Positions 39,630 through 50,436 of a DNA stretch of 64,000 nucleotides are shown one piece after another. The position numbers and the translations under genes were made by a program. The DNA comes from Phytoseiulus persimilis (Eukaryota; Arthropoda; Arachnida; Mesostigmata; Phytoseiidae). The stretch spans positions 51,456,745-51,520,744 of the forward strand of contig CM075102.1 in NCBI GenBank assembly GCA_037576195.1. The letters run 5' to 3'. The notes beneath the pieces were generated by a model. The model was not told where the DNA came from and made no database searches. It was given only the letters and a program-made list of their open reading frames with translations. Within the stretch, counting starts at the first letter, position 1. The number at the start of each line of letters is the position of its first letter.

Positions 39630-40634
39630 AGCCAAAAATTCTAACCCGAAACGCATGAAGCCGAAAAGCATGAAGCCGGAAACCTCCTCTCCCAACGGCG
39701 GAGTGTTCGGGACTGGTTTGGCCGGATGGGATTTCTGTATCGTTTCGTCGATCTGTACCTTTGTGAGACTCATTCGGAACGACTGGGAGACGTTCTCGGA
39801 TGAAATGATGACAACGGCTGAGTATTACTCCAGAGCACGGCGAAACGATGAAAGAACCTTTTTCCCGATTCGCTCTCTGATATAGAACATTTCGCACGAG
39901 CGCTTTTCATCAGCGTGTCCATTTACGGGAATGGGTCATTCTTCTAGGCACGCAGAGCGCCCCTGCGCGCTCATCCTGGGTTTGAGTGTTGTCCTGTGTC
40001 AGGGGCGCCTCCATCTCATCATCGTCAAATCATTGACGCCATAGGAACTGATCGTCCGTTTAATAGGAACGTATGACTCGTCTGCCGGAGTGCGGGCGAT
40101 CTTTGTAGATGCTCTAGGGACTGATCGTACTACTGCGAGTGGAGCTGACAAACGCGGATTCCGGTCCAGTCGAGTTCATCTGAGTCTTCAACAGGCTGCG
40201 GATGTACTGTGACTGCGAAAGAGGGTTTCCATGCCGGTTTTCCCTTTTCGGTGGGAAAGAACAAGGTGTTGTAACAGCGTATTCTGCGAATAGTACTCGA
40301 GCTGGAGGTGAAGATTCCTCTTCAGCTCTAGCGAGTTGACCTCGGAAACTTCAAGATTCGCGTCCAGCAGATTGCTTCCCGTAGCAGCTACACCTTTGGT
40401 CAGTTCGAACTAGGGACCGTAGATGCGGAACAGCGAGGACGTAAGCGAGGCAGAAGAAGAAGGTAGGCTGAGCATAACGAAGGTGCAATTCCTCCCCGCT
40501 AAACCAGTATCGACCGCTCCGCTGTTGGGAGAGGAGGTTTTCGGCTTCACGCTCTTCAACTTCATGCCTTTCGGCTCTATGCTTTTCGGGCTCGATTTTT
40601 CGGCTTCATGCATTTCCGGCTCGATTTTTCGGCA
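39630..40634. mobile_element. Foldback element with minisatellite-bearing inverted arms
   Basis: The left arm (about 39630-39750) and right arm (about 40478-40634) are inverted copies of each other. Both contain a CCTCTCCCAAC-NGCGGAG core and, outside it, repeated units close to ATGAAGCCGAAAAGC; the left arm has two or three units, the right arm four or five. The spacer is about 730 bp with no recognised gene. The arms are diverged, so it is an old insertion. No transposase and no clear target duplication were seen. It may be a foldback DNA transposon relic or a pair of inverted repeats. Confidence 0.6.
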
Positions 40635-40639
40635 TCCAG

Positions 40640-43600
40640 GCTATACACCGACTGCGAGGGTCCATTGAACGCAAGCGAAGAGACTCGTCGTGATTTCCTG
40701 GAATGAGATTCTACAGCACTTTCGGGGGCCTGAATTAGCTACAGACATCCAGACGCACCAATCATCGTCTTGCACAGTCTTCCATCGGTGGAGAAGAGTG
40801 TTTTGATTTCCATGGATTATCACGTGTTTTTGCTGAGGAAAATTTGTGGAAATGATAACGGTGAGGAACGACGCGGACATGGTTCTCTCCCGATAGGAGG
40901 CTCTTAGGAAAGCGTTAGCGAATAGTATATTTGTAACGTCTGTGAACCAGCGCGGTGGCGAGGACGGTTCGCGCTAGCTCGGTCTGATTCGTTGGCCGCC
41001 ACAACCCATTTTCTCGATTCGATGAAAATTTCGTCGTCGACTGCAGTGGCTTCGGTTCGTCCTCTGTTTTGGCGCCCTTGGCAACGTTCGAATCCTCTTC
41101 TCGAGCTGCACGTCATCTGAAACCCCACGGTTCGCTATCGCAGGCCGTCAGGTACCTTGGATGGCTTCCAGGAATCTCTGATGGGTGGTTGTGCTCGGCA
41201 TCCGAAATGGTTCCCGGTCTCGATCGATCACTCAGGCGCTGGAAGCTAGTGCAACAGACAGAGCTTCATCGACTGACTTTTCCAATTCCATCGTATGACT
41301 CACACAGGAATACCTCGAACCGTGCAGGTTCTCTACAGTGCGGTCTTTTAGCAACGTGATGACCGCTTCCTTTCCGAGTTATTATTGCGTCTGACATGAG
41401 ACCCAAAGAGGCTTTTACTGTGACTAGGGTTTGCAAGAGCCCACATTCCCAAGACCAAAAGCCCGCGGTGCATGAATTCCGCGGGTAACCACAATAGAAA
41501 GCCTGCAAATGAAAACAGCGGGCTTGCGGGCTCAACGGAGCTCGCCCCTGGAATCTTGACTATCACTTATAGTGAGCGGAGTTTGATAATAGTGATCTGA
41601 ATGTATATCAGATATACCCTTAATTGCTCTCATATTCCCATTATCGACACTATCCTTGGACCCCAACCCGGAGACGCCTCTCGAGTCAGAGAGCACATTC
41701 TTCGCCGTCGAATTCCATTCCATTCCGAATGAGAATACTCCCAATATTCTCATCGGTGTCGGACCCGTTGGCCTGAGTTTCAAGGAAATATACAGGTTCA
41801 AACGACACCAAAAGCTCTCTTAACGTTAAGACCGGATACTGGCAGCAGGCGAATCGCAGGCGCCAGCAGTCCCAAGGGAAAATAATGAAAAGAAGAACGT
41901 GCTCATTCCACAGCAGCGAACTGCTTCAACTGGCCGGATCACCTCTCCGAAGGAATATGACTCAGCATGACGGCAGAGCTCTGGCCCGACCACGACAGCC
42001 CACTTTTTGGCGGTTTTCTGCTCGTAACTACTGCAGAGGATCGTACTTACCGAGCCAAGTCCGTGGCAGCTCAAAGCTAACCACCGGCAGAAGAACAGGA
42101 TCCTGGTGGTTCTGTCACGCTGCCGTGTCATAGTTACTAAGGAATATCAAATCAAAACGTGTTATTCCTACTAGAGGACACGATTCATCCAGATCCTTTC
42201 CGCGCACTGGTTGACGACGGGAAAGAACGCGAGTCTCGGCTATATTTCTCAAAAGGAAGACTCTCCCACATTTTCTGAGTTGAATCAGAACTAGCACGGC
42301 ACGAGAACAAGGGGACACTTTCCCGAGTCACTGCGCAGTTGGTCTAGGCAGCGAAACTACATAGGTCGACCGGTCGGCCGACCTGCAGCAAAACACCTCC
42401 AATACCATTCTGACAGGCGACCGTCTTAATTGGGATGGAATCGCTCGCGTCGAATTCACCCGGACCCACCGAAGGCTAGTAAAACGCAGAGCTCTCCACA
42501 GGAAAGGTCCATTATATTGAGGGTTTCTGATCTACTGGGTTCGTTATACGATAAGCTCTGCATCCAGCTGTTCTTCCAGCGGACGAGTCTTGGAACAATT
42601 TGAACGATCAGAGCTGAGAGCATCAATGTCAAGAACATCTCACATCCTCGGTCACGGTCTGCTTGGCTCTATGACATTCACCGACCTCGAGCTCGCTCGT
42701 CAATTTTCGATATACATTAACGAAGGACTCCAAAGTCGCTATTCTCTTTCTCTGGTTACACCAGATAATTTACATGAATCCCACCTATTCCTGAGTCGCG
42801 AGAATTTCCGCGGTTGCGGTTTGGATTCCGAGTGCATTTTGGGCCAGTACCATTTTTCTCGCCAATTGGCGGATGAGCTCGACCAAACCAAAATTGTTGC
42901 ACGGTTTGATTTATGTTGTCTATCGAGACTTCCCTCGTAGAGCGCGAGCTACGCATGGACCTTGAGTCGAGCTGAAACTCTCAAACCCACATCCGCATTT
43001 TCGTTTTTTTTTTAGTTTTCCCTCCTGAATATGCAAAACAGGTACGACCAGCTCGCATCATGAAGAAGCAGGCGACTCCTATGCACGAGGAAGGGGACGA
43101 ACTGCGTGCAAAAGTTTTGAGGAGCGGTGCACGCTGCACTTTACACAGCAACACTGCTTGTTGTTTCAAGAATCTGAATTTCTTGTTACTGGGTACTCGC
43201 AACATCTTGGAACGCACGTCGAGACCCGGCATATAGAGGCTCGATGGACCCAAAAGCTGACGCTTACGATGAATCGTGAGTCCTGTCACTTGGAGCCTGA
43301 TCCTGTGTCGGGAAACCATTCATTCGAGCTCGTAAAGTTCCCGTGCTCGAGTGCCTGCGCGGGCCGGTTCTTTCCGGTCAAGGAGATGCATTCATATATG
43401 AAGCTCCGTTTTCACACACCGCGGTTAACAGCCGGAGTGCGATTCACGAACGCAGCACGCTCTTGAGTGATAAGAACGCGGCAGCGCCAAGAACCTCCCT
43501 GCGGCGATCCAACACCAGCACCTCATGTTCTCAAGAATCAATGTAGACTCTCTGGTGCCGAGCCTCGTGCGACTCGAATAATCTCAAGTGAGCCATATTT

Positions 43601-43965
43601 GTCTGTGGATACCTCGAGGGGCTCAGTATCTTCCGCAGCACAGAAGTATACCTCTCCACAGGCAATGTCTTGCCCAGGGAAGGGGGGGGGGGGGAGGGGA
43701 CCAGAACCTTTCCCAAGAAAACTGGTTCTCATTACCTCTGTCGGCACTCGGACTCCGACTTGAGTCCTCATACATGAGCCCTCGTGAGAGATTCCAACAG
43801 CGCTTAAAGACTTGTTGTGGCGAATATGTATTGTCAGGCATCGATGAAACGCGGACCTGATCGTCGGAATGCCACGCGATACTGCCGGCCTGTGATTGCT
43901 TCTTCAGTCCTCAAGAATCATGGCCAGAGGTCGGGGCAGGTCGTTCCCGAGGTCTTTCGGACATC
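40640..43965. other. Intergenic DNA without recognised gene
   Basis: Only short open frames without domains are present on both strands, plus a poly(G) tract at 43682-43694. Two loosely similar segments around CTCAAGAATCA (43.53 and 43.91 kb) may be diverged tandem copies. Confidence 0.35.
43682..43694. repeat. Poly(G) tract, 13 nt
   Basis: Uninterrupted G run followed by AGGGG, 0.3 kb left of the repeat-rich island. Confidence 0.9.
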
Positions 43966-43970
43966 TCTAT

Positions 43971-44150
43971 GCGAGCGGTTAGCAGCGATACGCGGCTTTC
44001 ATTCGACTGATAGCCGCACAGCCCGTGACTTCATCGTTTTTGAGATTCGGATGGCGCACGGGATTCACTATCTGCCAACCTCTTCGAGCCAAAAGTATAG
44101 ACCAGGAATCGTGAAAACTAGCAAAATGAACTCTCAAATCTGGAGTTGAT
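43971..44150 (+). repeat. Left copy of an inverted ~180-bp repeat
   Basis: Starts GCGAGCGGTTAGCAGCGAT, includes CGACTGATAGCCGCACA and ends CTGGAGTTGATG. The reverse complement of 47215-47396 matches it at roughly three quarters of positions over its whole length. The two copies point toward each other across about 3.4 kb, so they could be terminal inverted repeats of one larger element. Confidence 0.75.
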
Positions 44151-44440
44151 GATGCAAACAAACTTGTGATGAGAATTTTCGCTCTGCGGTCATCGTTCTC
44201 GTGAGGTGCGGTATCTCAGGCCGGACTGCGTCCGCTGGGCGCCGGCCTTTTCTGCGCGTTGTTGTCGATTGGGAGCCGCCGACGGTTTGGCGTGAGTGTC
44301 ATTTGGGCTCCCGGGTCAAGTGGGCGCCGGCTCTCACGGCTTTTGGAAGACCGCTGACTTCTCTGTTGACCATGGCGGTGTCGTACCTTGCGACTATGCG
44401 GTGGTAAAGATTGACTGATTCATCCCAGTTTTCATAGATG

Positions 44441-45082
44441 GGTGGCATCAGTAGCATAGCGAGCCTCCATGATGCCCGGGGCGGATTTGATGCCCCCACC
44501 CCCCCATTTTCTGGGGTCTGAGAAGGTTATTGCGTTTGATGCGCACTGAATGTACCTTTGTATGTCCTCAAACATAAAATATGATCATCTGAAATGGAGA
44601 TCTTCAGAGGAATGGAGACAACTTGCGCAAGCTGATCCGCATGTGAGCAACTAGAATATTATATGAGCAACTGGATTACGTATTCTTGGAGGGCTATTTG
44701 GTTCGCTCCTGGAGCTGCGAATATTCTATCGACTCCTCGAAGTTAAACTCATTCGTGATAGATATCTCGATAGATAGGACAGCGAGGTTTGTGAACTTCG
44801 CTGGCTCGATCTCTGGTTCGAGGCAGAAACAAAATGAACCGAACGTTGCCCCCGATCAGGAAGGAGGACGAAAGTTATATGGTGGTTCGTCGATGGGGTG
44901 AAAAATCAGATGCAACGATCGGACTCCGCCCCAACTCTGAGAATTCCGGGAAAAAATCTATCTGGAAGAGCTTAGAAACCCTAATGTGATAGGCATGGAG
45001 AGGCATTCTGATGCCCCCAGCGAACTGATGCCCGGGGCGGACAGCCCCCCCCCCCCCGCCTCGCTACGCTACTGGGTGGCGT
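44441..45082. mobile_element. hAT-type non-autonomous DNA transposon (MITE) with 8-bp target duplication
   Basis: The element proper is 44449-45074 (626 bp). It starts CAGTAGCATAGCGAG and ends with the inverse CTCGCTACGCTACTG, differing at one position. Both subterminal regions carry GATGCCCGGGGCGGA and C-rich tracts. It is flanked by GGTGGCAT (44441-44448) and GGTGGCGT (45075-45082), an 8-bp target duplication with one mismatch, as hAT elements make. The interior has no transposase. It is a plain non-autonomous DNA transposon and looks whole. The near-intact duplication suggests moderate age. Confidence 0.85.
45045..45057. repeat. Poly(C) tract, 13 nt, inside the hAT MITE
   Basis: Lies in the right subterminal region of the MITE at 44449-45074. 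The left end has a shorter C-rich tract at about 44495-44508. Confidence 0.9.
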
Positions 45083-45604
45083 TCGTGGCGCAGGGACCGA
45101 ATCCACACATATTGCCACGAGCTCCCGCGATAATTTGTGTTCCTTGGCGGGTACGTTCCGTGTTGGCTGAGTTGATAACTTGCGAGAAACCGCGGATCAT
45201 CAGGCCATCGACGGGTGGGAATGCGGCCTCACGAAGGACGAATCATCATATACGGGATTACTGTCGTGCGCCGTACGGGAATACACTGCAGGTATGGTGC
45301 AACTATCCCAACGGAGGAGTCAAGATGCGCGCGACGAATAGCATCCTCGCCAAACTCGTAAGGGAAATACCTCACTATAAGACCTTTTCCGGCTTGCATC
45401 CGAACAGCCATAAGATTCGGAATTTCCCGAAAAGCTCCTCCGCAATTCAAGGAGCGCTCAATGGGCAGATGCCTCGAGGTACAGCCTCATCGTACGCGAC
45501 TCCGTTGTGGGTATAATGGAAGCACACAGGAACAAGCTGGCGCTGGTACCCAACCGACGTCGGTGCCCAGTTGAAGCCGGTGCTCGCTAGACCTGTACCG
45601 CCTC

Positions 45605-46340
45605 AGGCATCTTTGAGGGATCAGCATAACTCACCTGGATTACAATCAATGTGAGGAAGGCGAAATATATGCTCCTGGCTGACTCAGTAAGATGGCCCAC
45701 GCATGTTCTGAACGAGTGCTACGGAATGGAGTCTAGCAAAAGTATGCATCAAGTCAGCGCATGCCTCAGTTCTCCGCGGATCTCCGATTCCGGTTATTCC
45801 GATTCAGTTTTCACATCCATGACCTCGAAATCGGGTGACCGCACTCAGCCGGTTCTCAGTGAATTGAGAATTAAAATTCTCGATTGTGCAATCAATGTGC
45901 GGATGATAGCCGCACATTGACCGCACAACTGAGGATTTCAATACTTACTCCTTTGATAACCGCACCTGGGTGCGGTCAACAGGTCTTACAAGACTTATTT
46001 GCTGTATACAAAAAAATGATAACCGCACACCCAAATTCGAGGTCATGGGTATGAAAGCGAAGTCGGAATGACTTGTCTGCTGGTTCGGAAGAGCCGATTT
46101 TTCTCAAATTCGAGTAATCTGCGGGGAACTGAGGCCTATGCTCACTTGATCCATAATTTTACTTGAACTTATTTGATCGAAAATGGCGTCGTCTGTGAAG
46201 GAAGACAATGTGATCCGCAGCACTCGTTCAGAACATGCGTGGTCTCATTTGCTGAGCCAGTTGGGAGCAGATATTTCGAGTTTTCACACATCGACTGTGA
46301 TCTGGGTGAGTTATGCTGATTACTCATCCTATGAAGATGC
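45605..46340. mobile_element. Foldback element with ~120-bp inverted arms
   Basis: Left arm 45605-45727 and right arm about 46214-46340 are inverted copies. Shared landmarks are AGGCATCTT/GGGCATCTT, ATCAGCATAACTCAC, CGAAATAT and a perfectly shared CACGCATGTTCTGAACGAG. The spacer (about 490 bp) carries three GATARCCGCAC motifs and two CCGCAC palindromes but no gene. It is consistent with a long-TIR MITE or foldback transposon. I did not find a clean target duplication. Confidence 0.7.
45897..46030. promoter_or_regulatory. Cluster of palindromic GATARCCGCAC motifs
   Basis: Within 134 bp are TGTGCGG-7nt-CCGCACA (perfect 7-bp arms), TGATAACCGCAC followed directly by GGTGCGG, and TGATAACCGCACACC. 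Related motifs occur outside this cluster at about 44018-44030, 47346-47377 (11-bp arms), 47414-47425 and 47459-47471. The form suggests binding sites of a dimeric DNA-binding protein, but no binder is shown by the sequence. Confidence 0.45.
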
Positions 46341-46356
46341 CCGAGAGATCCAATAA

Positions 46357-46635
46357 TCACATCCGCAACGGGGAATCCGTCGGATTGTTCGCGCTGAGCA
46401 TCCGTTTCTCCCCGTTCTCTCGAAGCTCGAAGGCCAAACTGAGCAAAAGAAGAAAGGCTCCCTTTGCAATTTCTGCGGAAAGCTCGTCTCGTATTTGTCC
46501 CGTCATCTGATCGATCAACACGGCAACGAACATGAAGTCATCGAGATGGTACGCGCCTATGGAGTCGACAGGACGAGAGAGCTTGGAATAATTATGGGAG
46601 AAGGAGACCGTGTGCACAATGAGCAGAACCCCTGA
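46357..46635 (+). CDS. C2H2 zinc-finger open frame, unassigned
   Basis: Open from 46357 to TGA at 46633-46635, about 92 codons, with no ATG near its start, so an upstream exon is likely if it is real. It encodes one zinc finger with spacing C-X2-C-X9-H-X4-H (Cys codons 46465 and 46474, His codons 46504 and 46519; core CNFCGKLVSYLSRHLIDQH) followed by an acidic helix-like stretch. A second frame, 46610-46975, overlaps its end in another phase. It encodes a basic linker and then a helical domain starting at a Trp (IQWTHEIIECLKEQIP) and ending LVSNLLKKLR. Together they resemble C2H2 proteins found in many lower metazoans near mobile DNA, but that is from memory. An intron or a frame break must separate the two parts. 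It could be a host gene or a transposon-borne gene. Confidence 0.4.
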   Translation, partial: SHPQRGIRRIVRAEHPFLPVLSKLEGQTEQKKKGSLCNFCGKLVSYLSRHLIDQHGNEHEVIEMVRAYGVDRTRELGIIMGEGDRVHNEQNP

Positions 46636-46975
46636 CGAGCATTCCGCAAGCAGCACAAATCCGAATACGATGGCAGGATCGAATGAAGATGTGGGGCAGG
46701 CGGAGCTGGTGAGTAGAACTCGACGTCTCCAACTTTCAAAGAGGAGCCGACGTTTCGCCAAGCGCCGATCGGCACCACGTATACAGTGGACCCATGAAAT
46801 CATCGAATGTCTCAAGGAGCAGATTCCAGAAGAGCTCCGGACGAAGAAGATTCCGAGTTGTGCTCGATCGCGAGAGATCTGTGCCGTCCTTTCTGCTCGG
46901 TTCCCGGCGCCCGAGAACCTGACTGTCGCCGAATCGAGGTCTCTAGTCAGCAATCTTCTGAAGAAGCTCCGTTGA
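46610..46975 (+). CDS. Helical C-terminal domain frame associated with the zinc-finger frame
   Basis: ATG at 46610 opens a 121-codon frame ending at TGA 46973-46975. The first 60 residues are Ser/Arg-rich. The last 60 look like a compact helical domain (WTHEIIECLKEQIPEELR, then PSCARSREICAVL, then ESRSLVSNLLKKLR). It overlaps the end of the zinc-finger frame by 26 bp in a different phase, so the two probably belong to one spliced or broken protein. No AATAAA was seen immediately downstream. Function unknown. Confidence 0.4.
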   Translation: MCTMSRTPDEHSASSTNPNTMAGSNEDVGQAELVSRTRRLQLSKRSRRFAKRRSAPRIQWTHEIIECLKEQIPEELRTKKIPSCARSREICAVLSARFPAPENLTVAESRSLVSNLLKKLR

Positions 46976-47214
46976 TGATCCAAGCGTGATCAACAGATGG
47001 GCGTCCAGTGGTGATCTCATCTGGTTCCAATATGGAATTATTCTCGAAGTGATTCTCCCTGTTCCTTGTTCCGATTCAAATGTTGAGTTCCCTGCATTCG
47101 AGTGCAGCGCCCATCTCTCAGAGCTAACCCGTGCCGTTTCACTTGTCGAAAAGCTCACCTCACGGGAGCGATGAGCGCAGAGCGAATTTTCCTGTCAGTA
47201 GGGGCTAGCTTCCC

Positions 47215-47396
47215 TCACAAACTCCAGTTTTGAGCCTTCATACTGCTAGTTCTCACAACTTCTTGTCTATATCGCTGGGACGGAGAGGTAGGCAGATTGT
47301 GAATTCCGTGCGGCATCCCAACCTCAAGACCGATGAAGTTACGGGGTGTGCGGCTATCAGTCGAATAATAGCCGCACATCGCTGGTAACCGCTCGC
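47215..47396 (-). repeat. Right copy of the inverted ~180-bp repeat
   Basis: Reverse complement of 43971-44150 at roughly three-quarters identity. Its outer part holds the longest palindrome of the island: TGTGCGGCTAT and ATAGCCGCACA separated by 9-10 nt. Just outside, at 47414 and 47459, are two further GATARCCGCACA motifs. Confidence 0.75.
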
Positions 47397-47481
47397 GGAG
47401 ACTCAGATTGGATGATAACCGCACAATATGCGCTCATCGTTGGGATAAGAAGCAGTTTGTGTGCGGCTATCATTTTTTGGA

Positions 47482-47497
47482 TATATATATATATATC
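47482..47497. repeat. AT dinucleotide repeat
   Basis: About eight TA units directly beyond the last GATAGCCGCACA motif. Confidence 0.85.
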
Positions 47498-47499
47498 TG

Positions 47500-49580
47500 T
47501 AACGCCCGTCCCTCTCCTGCTCCAAAGAAAAATCTGGGCTTGACCCTGCCCACAGTCTCCGATAGCTCTACTTTCACTCTCGGACTACTGGCCGTTGGCT
47601 CTGGAATGTGTAGTCCAATTTCGTTCTTACGTCCTGACTATTTTCTTCCAGGATATCGATCGGGCATGCGAGCTTCAGTTCTTCCTGTTTCACCAATGCG
47701 TGCCCGGAACACTTCTTGGGTGATTGGTTTACGCGTGTATAGCTGGGTGGCTGCTCTTGTCATAGCTTTGCTCTCACCATTGAAGTAACTCGAGGTGTTG
47801 TGTCTCAACGCTCCCATCTAAGCTCGAGATTGTGCCCAATGCTGACTAGACCACCTTCCTCTTCTGTGTTAGAAGACCCTGAGTTGAAGAACCTAGATGG
47901 TTCTGCCCTTTTCCAATAGCTCGAAGCCTCCCAACAATATACTCAACTCACTTCTTCCGCCCTCTTGCAGCTCTTTTTTCTCCAAGATGGCCTTTCCAGG
48001 CGTCATCCTCTGGAACCCGTCAATAATGTCTATTGTCTTGGAGTTACAATTGATGCCGGTTTTGTTTCGCAGCTGCAAGACGGGAAACTGTTCCCTCGGA
48101 CTCATTGGATCTCAGCCTGTCGGTGATTTATGCCAAGGAATCGTCGACCGAACCCGTTTGCAGTATTCTCCGTTGCTGGTCCCGTCGACCCTCAAAGCGA
48201 AGGTAAATCGACGGGCGAATGGAGCTGACACGCGCTCTAGGAGCCACGGCCCGGTTTCTGTGAACAGCCGAGGTCGAATCAGGCTGCCAGGTGACAGTAG
48301 TAGCACTTCAGGAAAGCTCTCGCTGTGTGAGAGACGGTGAAGACGATGGAGCCAGCCGCGTGGATGGTCCAAACGTAATTCGCATTCTCATAAGCAGCCC
48401 GTCCCCCTGATACCGGAGGTCCCTGTCCAACTTTTCCATCAGATCGTTCTTGCTCAAGTTATGAAAGAGCTCATCTCGACCTTCAGTGCAGTGAATCAGA
48501 ATGATGCTCAATACGAGTTGGTCTCGATCATGATTATATCAGATCGTCTAATGGATAACGAGACTTCCCATGAAGGCTTTCAGGAAACTTCAAAAAGTGA
48601 GCCATTGGCTGAGAGATGCAGCCACGAATCTGAATTTGACAACGTCCTCCGCGCACCGGTCTAAAAATCGTTCGACCCCGGTTTCCCACGTTTGGGGGAA
48701 AACCGAGAGTTCGAGCAGCGGCTCCAAGTTGAAAACATTCTAACTGGGGACAACCTTCATCTCACTCTCTGGTTGTCCGTGAGAGAGCACCTCTTCAGTT
48801 TGAATGATTTGGCGCAGGACCACGCGCGCTGGAAGCAGGACTCCCATGCAGGCAGGCATGAATATAATGAGGACAGCGGTCAGTCATTGGTGTAGAAAAT
48901 GACTCTCTTTTTAGGTTGTCCTGAGCGTGATCATGAAAGCGTCGAATTTCGTCGGGTCCAACTCGCCGCATTCGCGTTTGGAGCCGATCCAACTGATTGG
49001 AGCTTTCTTGGGGACTCGAGGAATGACAACTTATCGTATACACCCTTTATTTGGAGACTCATCACTTGGCCATAATCGTTTACCTCGCTTTTCCTCTCCT
49101 GACTCTCGACTGAGGCGGAATCGGAGGTATCTCTCACGTGGGAAGTACTCAGGAAATGCCGAAACCATCCAAATATTGTGTTGCCGGGTCGATCCGACGA
49201 TTTTTGTTCTGCACCGGATACCACCCTCATCCGGTTTGCCGCGCTCGATCCTGAAAGATCCCTACAACCGAGGAAATCCTGTTCACGATCGCTCGCCATT
49301 TGCCGAAGCCTCAAGCTAACTCCAATCAGTTTCCCAGCCTTAATTCTCATTATATCCACTCAAACAAGGAACCAAAATGACCGCCGTCGAAATTTGCCAT
49401 GGACCAGTTGTCAGTTTTAGAGAGAATTCCGAAATTTGCCAAAGGTACAAGAACAAAATCTGGTCTGAGATTCCCGGACCTAGGACCCGGTGCCTCTCAG
49501 GTGTAGATCCAGAACGAGAGTACTTCTGCATATTCCAGCACTCACAACGGAATGCGCACACCAGTATAAAGCATCTGTGC
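47500..49580. other. Intergenic DNA with doubtful open frames
   Basis: Open frames of 60-150 codons occur on both strands (for example 47897-48340 on + and 48931-49359 on -). None shows a domain I know, and they overlap each other antisense. I see no firm gene. Confidence 0.35.
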
Positions 49581-49582
49581 AG

Positions 49583-50200
49583 CTAAACATTGTCAGAATC
49601 GCCGTCAAGTGGAACGGTTGACGCTGAGTTTTCGGGTTGCAGAGTCCACGTTGGCTCGCTCCACAGGTCTTTTCGCATCACAAGTGCGAAAATCGGACTT
49701 ATGGGTTTGCGGGAATTCTCCAAGTTCGAGCCACGACGGTGGGACATTGACGAAAAAGTGTCATTACCAAAATTGAGCAGCACAGTGAGCTGAACAAAAC
49801 TTGTCTCCATCATTTTATAGCAGTGGATATAGCACTCATAAGAGAGTTGGCGGAACTCGACGATTTGGAACTCAAAACCGTTAAGCTTAATTTCGAGCAC
49901 ATGTTTTGTTAAGAACTCCGCAGGGACGCAAGAACTGAGATTTGACTAGAGTTGGCTCTCGCTCTGGACTATAGCCCGTCAGCTCGATCAGGGTTGAGCA
50001 TCCATCTCGGAAAACGATGATTGATAAGAACGGTCGGAGAGACTGCTTGAGAGAAGTGGCGAATCCCTGAAGTGCGCCTCGAATTTCGAATTCTCCCACC
50101 GAGAGCAGGAGCTCTCTCAACTGTTCTGCATTGGTATTGTTCCGCAAGAAAGCTACGAGGCACCGGGCAGCGAAAGATACCTTGGTTCCTTACGAGAGTA
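49583..50200 (-). CDS. Candidate unidentified minus-strand coding exons
   Basis: Two adjoining minus-strand frames have a protein-like composition. The upstream one (about 50194 to 49887) reads through SFAARCLVAFLRNNTNAEQL and then GALQGFATSLKQSLRPFLSI. The downstream one (to a stop near 49583) includes EFLTKHVLEIKLNGFEFQIV and ends TVPLDGDSDNV. They overlap in different phases near 49910, with no obvious full-size intron between them, so either a splice site was missed or the gene is broken. No start exon, no poly(A) signal and no recognised family. It could be a pseudogene or chance. Confidence 0.25.
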
Positions 50201-50436
50201 ACCGGAGCGAAATGGTCGTTTCAGATGAGGATTGACTGAACTTTCCATATGTATATTCACGGAGCTCCCTACTCTTCTCCAATAATGACCCCATGCGAGT
50301 CGACTGAGCGCGGTCGCCAATGTCTTTGCGTTAGTCTCTCATCCATCACCAAGATTCGATCAGTACATACTCATACATAATCTGATCCCTTCTCCCTCTT
50401 CTCTCATGTTCCGTCCGGAGTGTAGGATCCGTCATC

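Larger units (their letters stand above)
43971..47396. mobile_element. Candidate 3.4-kb composite element bounded by inverted 180-bp repeats
   Basis: The unit is bounded by the inverted repeats at 43971-44150 and 47215-47396. It encloses a hAT MITE (44449-45074), a long-TIR foldback (about 45605-46340) and the zinc-finger frame (46357-46635, with a second frame at 46610-46975). Removing the two nested insertions leaves about 2 kb. GATARCCGCAC motifs occur in both bounding repeats and in the centre. No transposase of a known superfamily and no target duplication at the outer ends was recognised, so calling the whole a single mobile element is inference. Confidence 0.3.

Noticed and set aside
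45075-45516. Open frame to the right of the hAT MITE as a transposase
   Set aside because: It lies mostly outside the element, has no DDE or BED features, and overlaps a minus-strand frame of equal quality.
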